Notes: generated by a model not told the origin, from the sequence alone. Counted from the stretch's first letter, positions 24,036-33,300 are shown. The stretch is DNA of 40,148 nucleotides from Paracoccaceae bacterium (GCA_007695345.1 REDZ01000062.1:1-40148), one strand, 5' to 3'. Numbers and translations: made by a program.

Positions 24036-25750
24036 TACATCGCGATGCCGCGATAATAGCGCGTGGTCCCTTCCGGGGGTTGCACGGGCTGGTCATATTC
24101 AAGCAGGGCTCCTGACACGTCATCGTCGAATTCCTCTTTCCCCGACCACGCCGTCAGTTCCCATTTCATCGCATCCAGAAATTCCGCGCCGCGTGACTGC
24201 GCAAGCTTGCCCAGCACCTTGTGCAGCCGCGCATCGCCGAATTCCCGGCCATCCTGCGTCATGCATTCGGATATGCCGTCGGAATACAGAAACAACCGGT
24301 CGCCGGGGAAAAGCTGCGCCAAAACCGGAGTGTACACCGCGCCGGGCACCAGGCCGATGGGCAACCCGCCCTGGCCCAGAAACTCGACCTGACCGCCCGC
24401 GCGCTGGATCAGCGGGTGCGGATGGCCTGCCTGCACCAGCGCGATCTGCCCGGTGCTCAGGTCAATATCCGCATAGGCAATGGTCAGGTAGGATTCGGTC
24501 TCGATCTCCTGCAGCATCAGGTCATTCATCCGCGCCGCGACATCATGCGGCGCACGGGCGATAACAGTGCCGTCATGGCGGTCGCGGGTCAGGGCGATAT
24601 TCTGGCTTTGCGCACCGCCCGCGAACAGCCCGCCGATTCGCGCACCCAGCATCGCGGCTGCAACGCCATGCCCCGATACATCGATGGAATAGACCCCGAT
24701 CCGCGTTGCGCTGATCATGAAGGTGCCGACCATGTCGCCCCCCACATGGCCCGAGGATTGGAGCAACAGAGACAGCCGCGCCCCATCAAACTCATGCACG
24801 CGCTGGCGCAGAAGCGATTGCTGCAGGCGCCGCGCTTCCATCAGGTCGCGATCCACGGCGTCATAGAGAAGCTGCAATTCATCCAGCGCGGCGCGCAACT
24901 CGGTGTTCTGGCGCATGGCCTGCGCCTCGGCCCGGCGGGCCTGTTCACGGGCATGGTGCAGTTCGGTGACATCCACGCGCGCGCCCACACGCCCGCCATC
25001 CGCTGTCGGGCGTTCGGCGATCTGCAGGACACGACCATCGGGCAGGTGCTGGCGCACGGTTTCGCCATCGCGATGGGCACGCATACGTTCGGCCAGCCAG
25101 GCCTCCTCGCGCCCGACCGCTTCGGGGAATTGCCCCTTGGCAAGTGCATGGCGCAGCATGTCTTCGAACCGGGCCCCCTCGACGATCACGTCGATACTGC
25201 GGTCATACATCTCTCGAAAGCGGCTATTGGCCAGAACCAGCCGGTCCTGCGCGTCGAAAAAGACAAAGCCATCATCCAGCGCCTCGACCGCGTCGATCAG
25301 CCGGGCGCGGGCAAGACGCACTTCGCGTTCCTTGGCCAGCAACCGTTCGCCCGCATTGATGCGCGCGCGCAATTCATGCGCGCAGACAGGTTTGGTCAGA
25401 AAATCATCCGCGCCGACATCCAGCCCCTCGGCCACGGCATGCGTGTCGTTTTTCGAGGTCAGCAGAATGAAATAGCTGTAATGTTCCCGCGGCTGGGCGC
25501 GAAAGGCGCGGCAGAAATCCAGCCCGTCCATCTGCGGCATGATCCAGTCCGACAGGATCAGGTCGAAATGCCGGTCTGCGCACATCTCCAGCGCCTGCGC
25601 GCCGGTTTCCGCCTCTGCCGTGGTGTAGCCCCAGCCTTGCAGATGGCGCGCAAAGATCATCCGCTGAACGCGGCTGTCATCCACGATCAGCGCCTGGCGG
25701 CCCGTGGCTTGGCCCGTATCGGGCAGGGAATGATTGTCTTGAACGCCCAT
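24035..25750 (-). CDS. Response regulator with PAS-like and SpoIIE (PP2C) phosphatase domains
   Basis: Of 571 residues, the first ~130 form a receiver domain: acidic pair Asp24-Asp25, phospho-acceptor Asp68 in LSDWIMP, Thr98 and Lys120 (LTKP). A PAS-like domain follows (about 155-260, LDDGFVFFDAQDRLVLAN), then a helical linker and a SpoIIE/PP2C phosphatase with VGGDMVG, SIDVSGHGVAAAML and LYSDGISE, the metal-binding aspartates. Such proteins dephosphorylate anti-sigma-factor antagonists in partner-switching systems; RbaY of Rhodobacter capsulatus is a possible counterpart (inference). The start is uncertain: ATG at 25750, or GTG at 25786. An Hpt gene diverges from it. Confidence 0.88.
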   Translation of the reverse strand: MGVQDNHSLPDTGQATGRQALIVDDSRVQRMIFARHLQGWGYTTAEAETGAQALEMCADRHFDLILSDWIMPQMDGLDFCRAFRAQPREHYSYFILLTSKNDTHAVAEGLDVGADDFLTKPVCAHELRARINAGERLLAKEREVRLARARLIDAVEALDDGFVFFDAQDRLVLANSRFREMYDRSIDVIVEGARFEDMLRHALAKGQFPEAVGREEAWLAERMRAHRDGETVRQHLPDGRVLQIAERPTADGGRVGARVDVTELHHAREQARRAEAQAMRQNTELRAALDELQLLYDAVDRDLMEARRLQQSLLRQRVHEFDGARLSLLLQSSGHVGGDMVGTFMISATRIGVYSIDVSGHGVAAAMLGARIGGLFAGGAQSQNIALTRDRHDGTVIARAPHDVAARMNDLMLQEIETESYLTIAYADIDLSTGQIALVQAGHPHPLIQRAGGQVEFLGQGGLPIGLVPGAVYTPVLAQLFPGDRLFLYSDGISECMTQDGREFGDARLHKVLGKLAQSRGAEFLDAMKWELTAWSGKEEFDDDVSGALLEYDQPVQPPEGTTRYYRGIAM

Positions 25751-25813
25751 GGCCTGTATTCTGACACCAGCTAATGCGTAATCCACTGTGCCAGTAGCGC
25801 GTTAACATGCGTT

Positions 25814-25830
25814 GAAAATATAAAATTTTC
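25814..25830. other. AT-rich palindrome between divergent phosphatase and Hpt genes
   Basis: GAAAAT-ATAAA-ATTTTC is a perfect 6-bp inverted repeat with 5-base spacing, and is followed by a T-run. In a GC-rich region it stands out as a possible shared promoter or binding site. No clear -35/-10 pair can be fixed. Confidence 0.4.
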
Positions 25831-25907
25831 GGTTTTTTCCCGTGGCGGGTAACGACCGAGCAGGGTTATCCGCATACGATCACGACAGGCGCAGATGCGA
25901 GGCAGAC

Positions 25908-26243
25908 ATGATCAACTGGACGCGCATTCAGGAACTGTATGAGGATTTCGGGGCAGACGGGGCCGAGGATCTGTTCGCAGCCTTTCTGGAAGAGACGCAG
26001 GAAGGGCAGGAGCGGCTGGAAGCAGCCACCACACCCGACACCCTGCAGTCAGAGTTTCATTTCCTGAAAGGCGCCGCGCTGAACATGGGCTTTGATGAGG
26101 TTTCCGCGCTTTGCGAACAGGGCGAACAGCGTGCGCGCGACGGCCAGGAGGCATCCGATCTCAAGGCGCGGGTGCTGAGTGTGTTGCCCGCCACATGCGC
26201 GCAGTTCCGTCAGGAATGGCGCAGCCGCGTCGGGCTGGCTTGA
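25908..26243 (+). CDS. Hpt (histidine phosphotransfer) domain protein
   Basis: This 111-residue, all-helical protein has the Hpt site EFHFLKGAALNMGF, with His51 as the phosphorylatable residue and the usual Lys and Gly following. Hpt proteins shuttle phosphoryl groups between hybrid kinases and response regulators. The ATG at 25908 has GAGG 5 bases upstream. It diverges from the REC-PAS-SpoIIE gene, which suggests that it phosphorylates or drains that receiver domain. It has only one domain, unlike ChpT, which is a dimeric pseudo-kinase, so it is not ChpT. Confidence 0.87.
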   Translation: MINWTRIQELYEDFGADGAEDLFAAFLEETQEGQERLEAATTPDTLQSEFHFLKGAALNMGFDEVSALCEQGEQRARDGQEASDLKARVLSVLPATCAQFRQEWRSRVGLA

Positions 26244-26253
26244 GGACGCGCCC

Positions 26254-27501
26254 TCAGATCACGAAGCCCGCCATCACGTCATCTTCGGTGATGTCGGTAA
26301 ACGTGAACCCCTGCGCGGCCATCCGCTCATACAGTGTGGCGAAATTCTCGGGGCGTGTCGTTTCAATCCCGATCAGCACCGTGCCGAAATTTCGCGCGGT
26401 CTTTTTCAGATACTCGAACCGCGCGATATCATCCTCGGGGCCAAGGGTTTCCAGAAAATCGCGCAGCGCACCGGGGCGCTGGGGCAGCCGCAACATCATG
26501 TATTTCTTTGTCCCCTGATACCGCATGGCGCGTTCCTTGACCTCTGGCAAGCGCTCGAAATCGAAATTCCCGCCCGAGGCAAGGCAAACCACTGTCTTGC
26601 CCACGATCTGTTCTGCCAGCGCGGGCAGCACATCGACCGACAGCGCACCTGCGGGTTCCAGAACGATCCCTTCGACATTCAGCATGTCGAGGATGGTGAT
26701 GCAGATGCGGTTTTCCGGCGCGATCAGCACATCCTCGAACGCCACGTCGCGCAACTGGGCAAAGGTATGCTCTCCGATCCGCGCCACAGACGCGCCATCG
26801 ACAAAACTGTCCAGCCCCTGCAACGTCACCGGGCCGCCCTGCTGCAGCGCTGCGCGCAGGCTGGCCCCGCCCGCGGGTTCCACGTAGCGCAGCGCGGTTT
26901 GCGTACCCATCGCGCGCAGATAGCGCGTCACACCTGCGCTCAGGCCACCGCCGCCCACTGGCAGCACCACCATATCCGGCGCGCGCCCCAGCTGCGCCAG
27001 CATCTCGACCGCAACACTGGCCTGCCCCTCGATCACATCAGCATCGTCAAAAGGTGACAGGAAATGCGCCCCGGCCTGCGTGCAGAACGCCTGTGCTGCC
27101 GACAGGGACTGGTCGAAAATATCGCCCACCAGCCGGATCTCGACCTGGTCGCCGCCGAAAGCACGGGTCTTCATGATCTTCTGCTGCGGGGTCGTCACCG
27201 GCATGAAGATCGTTCCCTGCACGCCGAAATGGCGGCAGGCGAACGCCACCCCCTGCGCATGGTTGCCCGCACTGGCACAGACGAAATGGCGCTGATCGGG
27301 GGGTTGGTCCAACCGTTTGCGCATGGCGGTAAAGGCACCGCGGATCTTGTAGCTGCGCACGGGGCTCAGGTCTTCGCGTTTCAGCCAGATATCGGCGCCG
27401 AACCGGTCTGACAGATACGCGTTGCGCGTCAGCGGCGTTGGCGGAAAGACCGCACGCATGGCCTGAGTTGCAGCCTGCGCCGCCGTCTGGAAATCAGTCA
27501 T
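26254..27501 (-). CDS. ilvA: Threonine ammonia-lyase (threonine deaminase)
   Basis: The 415-residue PLP enzyme has the cofactor lysine Lys52 in SPVRSYKIRGAF, the phosphate-binding glycine loop in VLPVGGGGLSAG, and one C-terminal ACT-like regulatory domain (MLRLPQRPGALRDFLETLGP). It makes 2-oxobutanoate from threonine at the start of isoleucine synthesis. A single regulatory domain and this length match the shorter biosynthetic form. The ATG at 27501 overlaps the thioesterase stop by 8 bp. The convergent Hpt gene ends 10 bp away. Confidence 0.94.
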   Translation of the reverse strand: MTDFQTAAQAATQAMRAVFPPTPLTRNAYLSDRFGADIWLKREDLSPVRSYKIRGAFTAMRKRLDQPPDQRHFVCASAGNHAQGVAFACRHFGVQGTIFMPVTTPQQKIMKTRAFGGDQVEIRLVGDIFDQSLSAAQAFCTQAGAHFLSPFDDADVIEGQASVAVEMLAQLGRAPDMVVLPVGGGGLSAGVTRYLRAMGTQTALRYVEPAGGASLRAALQQGGPVTLQGLDSFVDGASVARIGEHTFAQLRDVAFEDVLIAPENRICITILDMLNVEGIVLEPAGALSVDVLPALAEQIVGKTVVCLASGGNFDFERLPEVKERAMRYQGTKKYMMLRLPQRPGALRDFLETLGPEDDIARFEYLKKTARNFGTVLIGIETTRPENFATLYERMAAQGFTFTDITEDDVMAGFVI

Positions 27502-27919
27502 GTGCGGGGCCTTTCTCCAGCACCGCGCGCACAGCATCGGGCATGGCGGTCGATTTGCGCGTGCCGGGGTCGAAAAACACCTCGACCGCGTCATAGGTGG
27601 CGTGCAAAACGCCCGTATCGGCATGTAGCATCCGCATGTGAAAGGCGCAGCTTTTCGTCCCGATCCGCGACACCGCCCCCTCAACCACGATCAGATCGCC
27701 TGCGGTCAGTTCGCGGATGAAGCGCGTCGTCACCTCTGCCGCGACCGTATGCACGCCATATTCACGCTGCATGACGGAATAGGGCAGGCCCAGCGCTGTC
27801 CAGATGTGATAGCAGGCATCGTCGAAAAACGGCGCATAGTGGCGCACATTCATATGCCCGAAATGATCGTGATGCCACGGATGCACCACCGCGCGCACAA
27901 GTTCCAGCCGGTCAGTCAT
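27494..27919 (-). CDS. Hotdog-fold acyl-CoA thioesterase
   Basis: This 141-residue protein shows the 4-hydroxybenzoyl-CoA thioesterase-like pattern HPWHHDHFGHMNVRHYAPFF, with the catalytic Asp after His-His, and later FIRELTAGDLIVVEGAVSRI. It probably hydrolyses acyl-CoA; the substrate cannot be inferred. GAGGG lies 7 bases before the ATG. It overlaps ilvA by 8 bp and so is probably co-expressed with it. Confidence 0.88.
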   Translation of the reverse strand: MTDRLELVRAVVHPWHHDHFGHMNVRHYAPFFDDACYHIWTALGLPYSVMQREYGVHTVAAEVTTRFIRELTAGDLIVVEGAVSRIGTKSCAFHMRMLHADTGVLHATYDAVEVFFDPGTRKSTAMPDAVRAVLEKGPAHD

Positions 27920-27937
27920 TCGCGAACCCTCTTGCCT

Positions 27938-29263
27938 TCAGCCAGTTAGCAGCCGCCAGATCACGAAAGCAAGCGCGGCAAAGGGCAGGCTGCGCCCGAC
28001 GACAAAGATACGCCAGCTCCACCAGCGGCTTTTCGCGCCCAGCGCATAGACCACGCGCCCATGCGGCAGCGCCCAGCACAACAGCCCCGCCCCGATCACG
28101 CCGGACGCGACGATGACATTCGTGCCGCCAAACTGGTCCAGAAAGTCCAGAAACGGCATCCCCGCCACTTGCAATTGTACGGGCGAGAAGCTCAGCGCCG
28201 AGGGCAGGCCCAGCCCCACCATCAGCGCACCTGTCGCCGCGACCGCGCGCGCGTTGGACAGCCGCAGCTCTTCGGCAAAGGCCGCGATGATGACTTTCAG
28301 CCCGGCCAGACAACTGCTGAAGGCCGCCGCAAAGAACATGCCGAAAAATGCGATCGCCAGCCAGGCGCCGATCTGCATTTCCTCGAACACGCGCGGCAGG
28401 GTCGAGAAGGCCAGCTCACTTCCCGCGCCCGGATCCAGCCCATAGGCAAAGACAAAGGGAAAGATCATCCAGCCCGCCAGCAGCGCGATGCTTGTTTCCG
28501 TTGCGGCAACAATCAGGCTTGCGCGCGGCACATTGGTCTTGCGCGGGATATAGCTGCCATAGGTCACCAGATAGCCCTGCCCGATGGCCAATGTGTAAAA
28601 CGCCTGCCCGAAGGCGAAGAACCACAGCTCGGGCCGGGCCAGCGCGCCGGACTCCCATGTCGTCATGAAGGTCACGGCCTGTGACCAGCCATCGGTCGTG
28701 GCCGCCACCCCCACCAGCCCGGCGATCAGCAGCGCCAGAAAGGGCATCAGCACCTTGGAAAATGCCTCGATCGCGCGCACACCGCGCAACAGCACCAGCG
28801 CGGCCAGCGCCGTCACGATCAGGAAATACCAGATCGAATTGTAGCCTGCGGTAAAATCGTCAAAACCGCGCAGCTCCAGCCGGACGGCATCGACCGCGTA
28901 GCCCAGTGTCCAGCCCGTAATGACCAGATAATAGCTGGTGATCACGATGGTCAGAGCGACTACCAGCCAACCATAGACCACCCCCAGCCGCGTCGCCCCG
29001 CGAAATGTGGTCACGACCGACCCCTGTCGTACCCGCCCGGCGGCCACTTCCAGCATCATCACCGGCAGGGCCACGATCAGGAGCGCGATCAGATAGGCCG
29101 CGACGAACGCGCCGCCCCCGTTTTCGCCGACCATATAGGGAAAACGCCACAGGTTCCCCAGCCCGACAGCCGCCGCAGCCATGGAAAAGACAAAGGCCGG
29201 CTCGGATGACCATTGGTCGCGCGTGCCCGCTTGCAGATGCTGCGCTGTCTCTCGCTCGCTCAT
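27938..29263 (-). CDS. Sodium-dependent transporter, NSS/SNF family
   Basis: The 441-residue membrane protein carries the neurotransmitter:sodium symporter signature AAAVGLGNLWRFPYMVGENG followed by GGAF in helix 1, which binds Na+ and substrate. About eleven to twelve hydrophobic segments follow. Bacterial relatives such as LeuT and MhsT import amino acids with Na+. The specificity is not predictable. It lies 18 bp upstream of the thioesterase and diverges from argG (105 bp apart). Confidence 0.92.
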   Translation of the reverse strand: MSERETAQHLQAGTRDQWSSEPAFVFSMAAAAVGLGNLWRFPYMVGENGGGAFVAAYLIALLIVALPVMMLEVAAGRVRQGSVVTTFRGATRLGVVYGWLVVALTIVITSYYLVITGWTLGYAVDAVRLELRGFDDFTAGYNSIWYFLIVTALAALVLLRGVRAIEAFSKVLMPFLALLIAGLVGVAATTDGWSQAVTFMTTWESGALARPELWFFAFGQAFYTLAIGQGYLVTYGSYIPRKTNVPRASLIVAATETSIALLAGWMIFPFVFAYGLDPGAGSELAFSTLPRVFEEMQIGAWLAIAFFGMFFAAAFSSCLAGLKVIIAAFAEELRLSNARAVAATGALMVGLGLPSALSFSPVQLQVAGMPFLDFLDQFGGTNVIVASGVIGAGLLCWALPHGRVVYALGAKSRWWSWRIFVVGRSLPFAALAFVIWRLLTG

Positions 29264-29368
29264 ATCGTATCAGGTAACCGGCGCGCCTGCCCGTTTCAAC
29301 GCCCCCTTGCCGAGTGCGCGCAAAGCCAATAGACCACCGCGCAACTGCCGCGCGCTGATGGAGTTCCC

Positions 29369-30601
29369 ATGACCAGATTCACCCCCAGAAAAGTCGTGCT
29401 GGCCTATTCCGGCGGGCTCGACACCTCGATCATCCTGAAATGGCTGAAAACCGAATATGATTGCGAGGTGGTGACCTTTACCGCCGATCTGGGTCAGGGG
29501 GAGGAACTGGAGCCCGCGCGGGAAAAGGCCCTGATGCTGGGCATCGCCCCCGAGAATGTCTTTATCGAGGATCTGCGCGAAGAGTTCGTTCGCGATTTCG
29601 TCTTTCCGATGTTCCGCGCCAATGCCGTCTATGAGGGGCTCTATCTGCTGGGCACATCCATCGCGCGCCCCCTCATCTCCAAGCGGCTGGTCGAGATTGC
29701 CGAGGCCACGGGCGCCGATGCCGTGGCCCATGGCGCGACCGGCAAGGGCAATGACCAGGTGCGGTTCGAGCTTGCGGCCTATGCGCTCAACCCCGATATC
29801 AAGGTCATCGCGCCCTGGCGCGAATGGGACCTGACCTCGCGCACCAGGCTTCTGGAATTCGCCGAGGCGCATCAGATCCCCATCGCCAAGGACAAACGCG
29901 GCGAGGCGCCTTTTTCGGTCGATGCGAACCTGCTGCACACATCCTCCGAGGGCAAGGTGCTGGAGGATCCGGCGGATGAGGCCCCTGATTACGTCTATCA
30001 GCGCACCAATCACCCAGAGGATGCGCCCGACCAGCCCGAGATCATCGAGATCAGCTTCGAGCAGGGCGACGCCACCGCGATCAATGGCGAGGCCCTGTCC
30101 CCCGCCACCATCCTGACCCGCCTGAACGCGTTTGGCCGCAAGCACGGCATCGGGCGGCTGGATTTCGTGGAAAACCGCTTTGTCGGCATGAAATCGCGCG
30201 GGATCTATGAAACTCCGGGCGGCGCCATCCTGCTCGAGGCCCATCGCGGTATCGAACAGATCACGCTCGATTCCGGCGCAGGCCATCTGAAGGACAGCCT
30301 GATGCCACGCTATGCCGAGTTGATCTATAACGGCTTCTGGTTCTCGCCCGAGCGCGAAATGCTGCAGGCTGCCATCGACCACAGCCAGGCGCATGTCACC
30401 GGCACGGTCCGGCTGAAACTCTACAAGGGACAGGCGCGCACCATCGCCCGCTGGTCCGATCATTCGCTCTATTCCGAGGCTCATGTCACCTTCGAGGATG
30501 ACGCGGGCGCCTATGACCAGAAAGATGCCGCCGGTTTCATCCAGCTCAACGCGCTGCGGCTGAAATTGCTGGCCGCACGAAATCGTCGGTTGAAATCCTG
30601 A
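29369..30601 (+). CDS. argG: Argininosuccinate synthase
   Basis: The 410-residue enzyme joins citrulline and aspartate using ATP in arginine synthesis. It begins with the ATP-pyrophosphatase loop [15 protein letters not shown] and has [26 protein letters not shown] and [21 protein letters not shown] lies 6 bases before the ATG. A weak promoter-like pair, TTGCCG (29307) and TAGACC (29330) with 17 bases between, lies upstream. An intergenic repeat and hairpin follow the gene. Confidence 0.97.
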   Translation: MTRFTPRKVVLAYSGGLDTSIILKWLKTEYDCEVVTFTADLGQGEELEPAREKALMLGIAPENVFIEDLREEFVRDFVFPMFRANAVYEGLYLLGTSIARPLISKRLVEIAEATGADAVAHGATGKGNDQVRFELAAYALNPDIKVIAPWREWDLTSRTRLLEFAEAHQIPIAKDKRGEAPFSVDANLLHTSSEGKVLEDPADEAPDYVYQRTNHPEDAPDQPEIIEISFEQGDATAINGEALSPATILTRLNAFGRKHGIGRLDFVENRFVGMKSRGIYETPGGAILLEAHRGIEQITLDSGAGHLKDSLMPRYAELIYNGFWFSPEREMLQAAIDHSQAHVTGTVRLKLYKGQARTIARWSDHSLYSEAHVTFEDDAGAYDQKDAAGFIQLNALRLKLLAARNRRLKS

Positions 30602-30611
30602 CACCACAGGA

Positions 30612-30644
30612 TTTCATCTTGCCCCAAATACTCCCGCCGGAGGC
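30612..30644 (+). repeat. Intergenic repeat motif, copy 1
   Basis: The 33-bp segment starting TTTCATCTTGCC and containing AAATACTC and terminal AGGC recurs at 35188-35220 with the same spacing. Both copies lie just downstream of a gene on the same strand. The repeat leads directly into a hairpin. Confidence 0.6.
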
Positions 30645-30659
30645 GCACGCCGCCTCTGG
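30637..30659 (+). terminator. Hairpin downstream of argG
   Basis: CCGGAGGCG (30637-30645) pairs with CGCCTCTGG (30651-30659) over 9 bp including one G-U, with a 5-base loop. It lies 36 bp after argG and 27 bp before gpmI. A U-run is lacking, so it may attenuate or protect the 3' end rather than terminate strictly. Confidence 0.5.
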
Positions 30660-30685
30660 AACCCCGGTGTCAGGAGAAGTCCGCC

Positions 30686-32200
30686 ATGACCAGACCTGTC
30701 GTCCTGTGCATCCTCGACGGCTGGGGCATCGGCCCCGCAACTGACGGAAACGCGCCCGCGCTCGCGCAGACCCCGCATTTCGACCACGTCATGCGCGATT
30801 GCCCGAATGCCACCCTTATCACCCACGGCCCCGATGTGGGCCTGCCCACGGGCCAGATGGGCAATTCCGAGGTCGGGCACACCAATATCGGTGCGGGCCG
30901 CATCGTCGCGATGGATCTGGGCCAGATCGACCTCGCGATAGAGGATGGCAGCTTCGACCGCCGTCCCGCGCTGACCGATTTCATCAAGACGTTGCAAAGT
31001 AGTGGCGGCGACGCGCATCTCTTCGCTGTCGTCTCGGATGGCGGTGTGCATGGGCATCTGGACCATCTGCGCCACGCCGCGCGCATCATTGCGGCGGGCG
31101 GGATCAAGGTCTTCATCCACGCCATAACCGATGGGCGCGACGTGGCCCCCAAATCGGCCGAAAGGTTCGTCCAGACGCTCGAGGCCGATCTGCCCGAGGG
31201 TGCGCGCATCGCCACCGTGATCGGGCGCTACTGGGCCATGGATCGCGACAACCGCTGGGACCGCGTCGAACGCGCCTATCGCGCCATCGTCGAGGGGCGC
31301 GGCGAAGAAGCCGAAAGCGCGCTTGCTGCCATTACCAACGCCTATGCGCGCGGCGAAACCGACGAATTCATCGCCCCCACAATCATCGGCGGCTATTCCG
31401 GTACGCGCCCCGGCGATGGTGTCTTCTGCCTGAATTTCCGCGCCGACCGCGCGCGCGAAATCCTCGCCGCCATGGGGGCGCCCAGTTTCTCGGGGTTCGA
31501 ACGCGCGACCCCGCCGGCCTGGGGCGCCCTTCTGGGCATGGTCGAGTATTCCGAGGCGCATAATGCCTTCATGACCACCGTGTTTCCCAAGCGCGAGATC
31601 GCGAATACGCTCGGCGCCTGGGTCGCGGAACACGGGCTGCGCCAGTTTCGCCTGGCCGAGACGGAAAAATACCCCCACGTGACCTTTTTCCTCAATGGCG
31701 GCACCGAGACTGCCGCACCGGGCGAAGATCGTCACATGCCAGCCAGCCCCAAGGTCGCCACCTATGACCTGCAACCCGAAATGGCCGCGCCCGAAGTGAC
31801 TGACGCGCTGGTCAAGGCGATTGCCGATGGCTATGACCTGATCGTGGTGAATTTCGCCAATCCCGACATGGTCGGCCATACTGGCGATCTGGATGCCGCG
31901 ATCCGCGCCTGCGAAGCAGTCGATGACGGGCTGGGGGCCGCGCTCGATGCATTGCAAGCGGCGGACGGGGCCATGCTGCTGACCGCCGATCACGGCAATT
32001 GCGAAACCATGCACGACCCTGCGACGGACGGGCCGCACACGGCGCATACGCTCAACCCTGTTCCGGTTGCGCTGATCGGCGGTCCTGCGGGCGCGCGCCT
32101 GCGCGACGGGCGGCTGGCCGATGTCGCTCCCACTGTGCTGTCGCTGATGGGCCTGCCACACCCCCCCGAAATGACAGGGCAAAGCCTGATCGTGTCATGA
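30686..32200 (+). CDS. gpmI: 2,3-bisphosphoglycerate-independent phosphoglycerate mutase
   Basis: The 504-residue alkaline-phosphatase-fold enzyme interconverts 3- and 2-phosphoglycerate in glycolysis and gluconeogenesis. It has the metal-binding Asp11 (ILDGWGIG), nucleophile Ser61 in QMGNSEVGHTNIGAGR, DGRDVAPKSA, and the C-terminal metal motif LTADHGNCETM. AGGAG precedes the ATG. It ends in an ATGA overlap with the EnvC-like gene, which starts an envelope-gene run. Confidence 0.97.
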   Translation: MTRPVVLCILDGWGIGPATDGNAPALAQTPHFDHVMRDCPNATLITHGPDVGLPTGQMGNSEVGHTNIGAGRIVAMDLGQIDLAIEDGSFDRRPALTDFIKTLQSSGGDAHLFAVVSDGGVHGHLDHLRHAARIIAAGGIKVFIHAITDGRDVAPKSAERFVQTLEADLPEGARIATVIGRYWAMDRDNRWDRVERAYRAIVEGRGEEAESALAAITNAYARGETDEFIAPTIIGGYSGTRPGDGVFCLNFRADRAREILAAMGAPSFSGFERATPPAWGALLGMVEYSEAHNAFMTTVFPKREIANTLGAWVAEHGLRQFRLAETEKYPHVTFFLNGGTETAAPGEDRHMPASPKVATYDLQPEMAAPEVTDALVKAIADGYDLIVVNFANPDMVGHTGDLDAAIRACEAVDDGLGAALDALQAADGAMLLTADHGNCETMHDPATDGPHTAHTLNPVPVALIGGPAGARLRDGRLADVAPTVLSLMGLPHPPEMTGQSLIVS

Positions 32201-33300
32201 TCCGCCCTGCCCTTGCCCTGACAGCCCTTTTTCTCTGGGCAGGCCCGGCCCCGGCAGACCCTGCAGAGCGCGCGATGGAGGCGGCCCGCGCGATCGAAGA
32301 GGCAACCGCCGGCATGCAGGCGGCCAGCGGCGGCCGCGCCCGCATCGCGGCCTTGTCCGAGACGATTCAGGCCTATGAAGACGGTCTGGTCGCCCTGCGC
32401 GACGGCCTGCGCGACGCGCAACTGCGCGAAGCCGCACAGACTCGGCAATTCGCCGCTGCATCCGCGGAACTGACGCGGCTTCTGGCGGTGCTGATCGCGA
32501 CCGAGCGTATCGAGCCCGATCTGGCCGCGCTGCACCCCTCGGGTGCGCTGGAAACGGCCCGCGCCGCCATGCTGCTGGGCGAGGTGTCGCCCGCGCTGGC
32601 GCGCGAGGTGGCCGCGCTGCGTGATGATCTCGAGGATTTGCGCGCGCTGCGGCGGGCGCGGCAATATGGCGCGCTCGCCCTTGAACATGGGCTGGCTGCC
32701 GCCCAGACCGCCCGGACCGAGCTTGCCCAGGCGATTGCGGATCGTGGCCCGCTGCCCAGCCGACTGGTCGATACGCCCGAAATGCTCGACACGCTCGCCC
32801 GCGATGCAGACTCGCTGCAGGATTTCGCCGCCGATCTGGCCCAGCGCAGCGCGCATTCCGATGCCAGCCCCGCGCTGTCCTTTGCCAGCGCACGCGGCAC
32901 GCTGCTCTTGCCGGTGCGCGCTACAGTGCTGCATGGCTTCGGGCAAAGTGACGCGGCCGGTGTCACGCGCGACGGTCTGGTGCTGGCAACGACACCCGAA
33001 GCTCTGGTCACCACGCCGTGGTCGGCCACTGTGCGCTATGCAGGCCCCTTGTCAGGGCATGGTCAGGTCATCATCCTGGAACCGGCCGAGTCCTATCTGA
33101 TGGTGCTGTCCGGCCTGGATGAGGTTATGGTGCAGACAGGCGAGATCATTCCGCAGGGCACACCCCTGGGCCTGATGCCGCCTGGCTCGGGCACAGGTGA
33201 CTCTGGCAGTCGCAGTCAAACACTCTATTTTGAAATCCGGCAGGACGGGATGCCCATTGACCCAGAGCCCTGGTTCGCATTCAGTGGGGCCCAAGATTGA
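32197..33300 (+). CDS. EnvC-like murein hydrolase activator (degenerate LytM/M23 domain)
   Basis: The 367-residue protein begins with a signal peptide (MIRPALALTALFLWAGPAPA) and continues with a long helical, coiled-coil region (about 20-225). A C-terminal LytM/M23 fold follows. The catalytic positions look lost: the usual HxH region (YAHLS) reads MVLSGLDE, and the normal IDHG reads ILEPAE. EnvC and NlpD also lack catalytic residues and activate amidases during cell division, so activation rather than hydrolysis is likely. The ATG overlaps the gpmI stop (ATGA). CtpA-type protease follows, an arrangement widely seen in proteobacteria. Confidence 0.85.
   Translation: MIRPALALTALFLWAGPAPADPAERAMEAARAIEEATAGMQAASGGRARIAALSETIQAYEDGLVALRDGLRDAQLREAAQTRQFAAASAELTRLLAVLIATERIEPDLAALHPSGALETARAAMLLGEVSPALAREVAALRDDLEDLRALRRARQYGALALEHGLAAAQTARTELAQAIADRGPLPSRLVDTPEMLDTLARDADSLQDFAADLAQRSAHSDASPALSFASARGTLLLPVRATVLHGFGQSDAAGVTRDGLVLATTPEALVTTPWSATVRYAGPLSGHGQVIILEPAESYLMVLSGLDEVMVQTGEIIPQGTPLGLMPPGSGTGDSGSRSQTLYFEIRQDGMPIDPEPWFAFSGAQD

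Noticed and set aside
25803-25818. CtrA-like box (TTAAC followed by TTGAA) between the phosphatase and Hpt genes
   Set aside because: Spacing is 6 rather than 7 bases and the second half is TTGA rather than TTAA, so it does not meet the known consensus.
25866-25874. DnaA-box-like TTATCCGCA
   Set aside because: A single near match in isolation, with no cluster, no AT-rich unwinding region of origin type and no dnaA/parAB/gid genes nearby.
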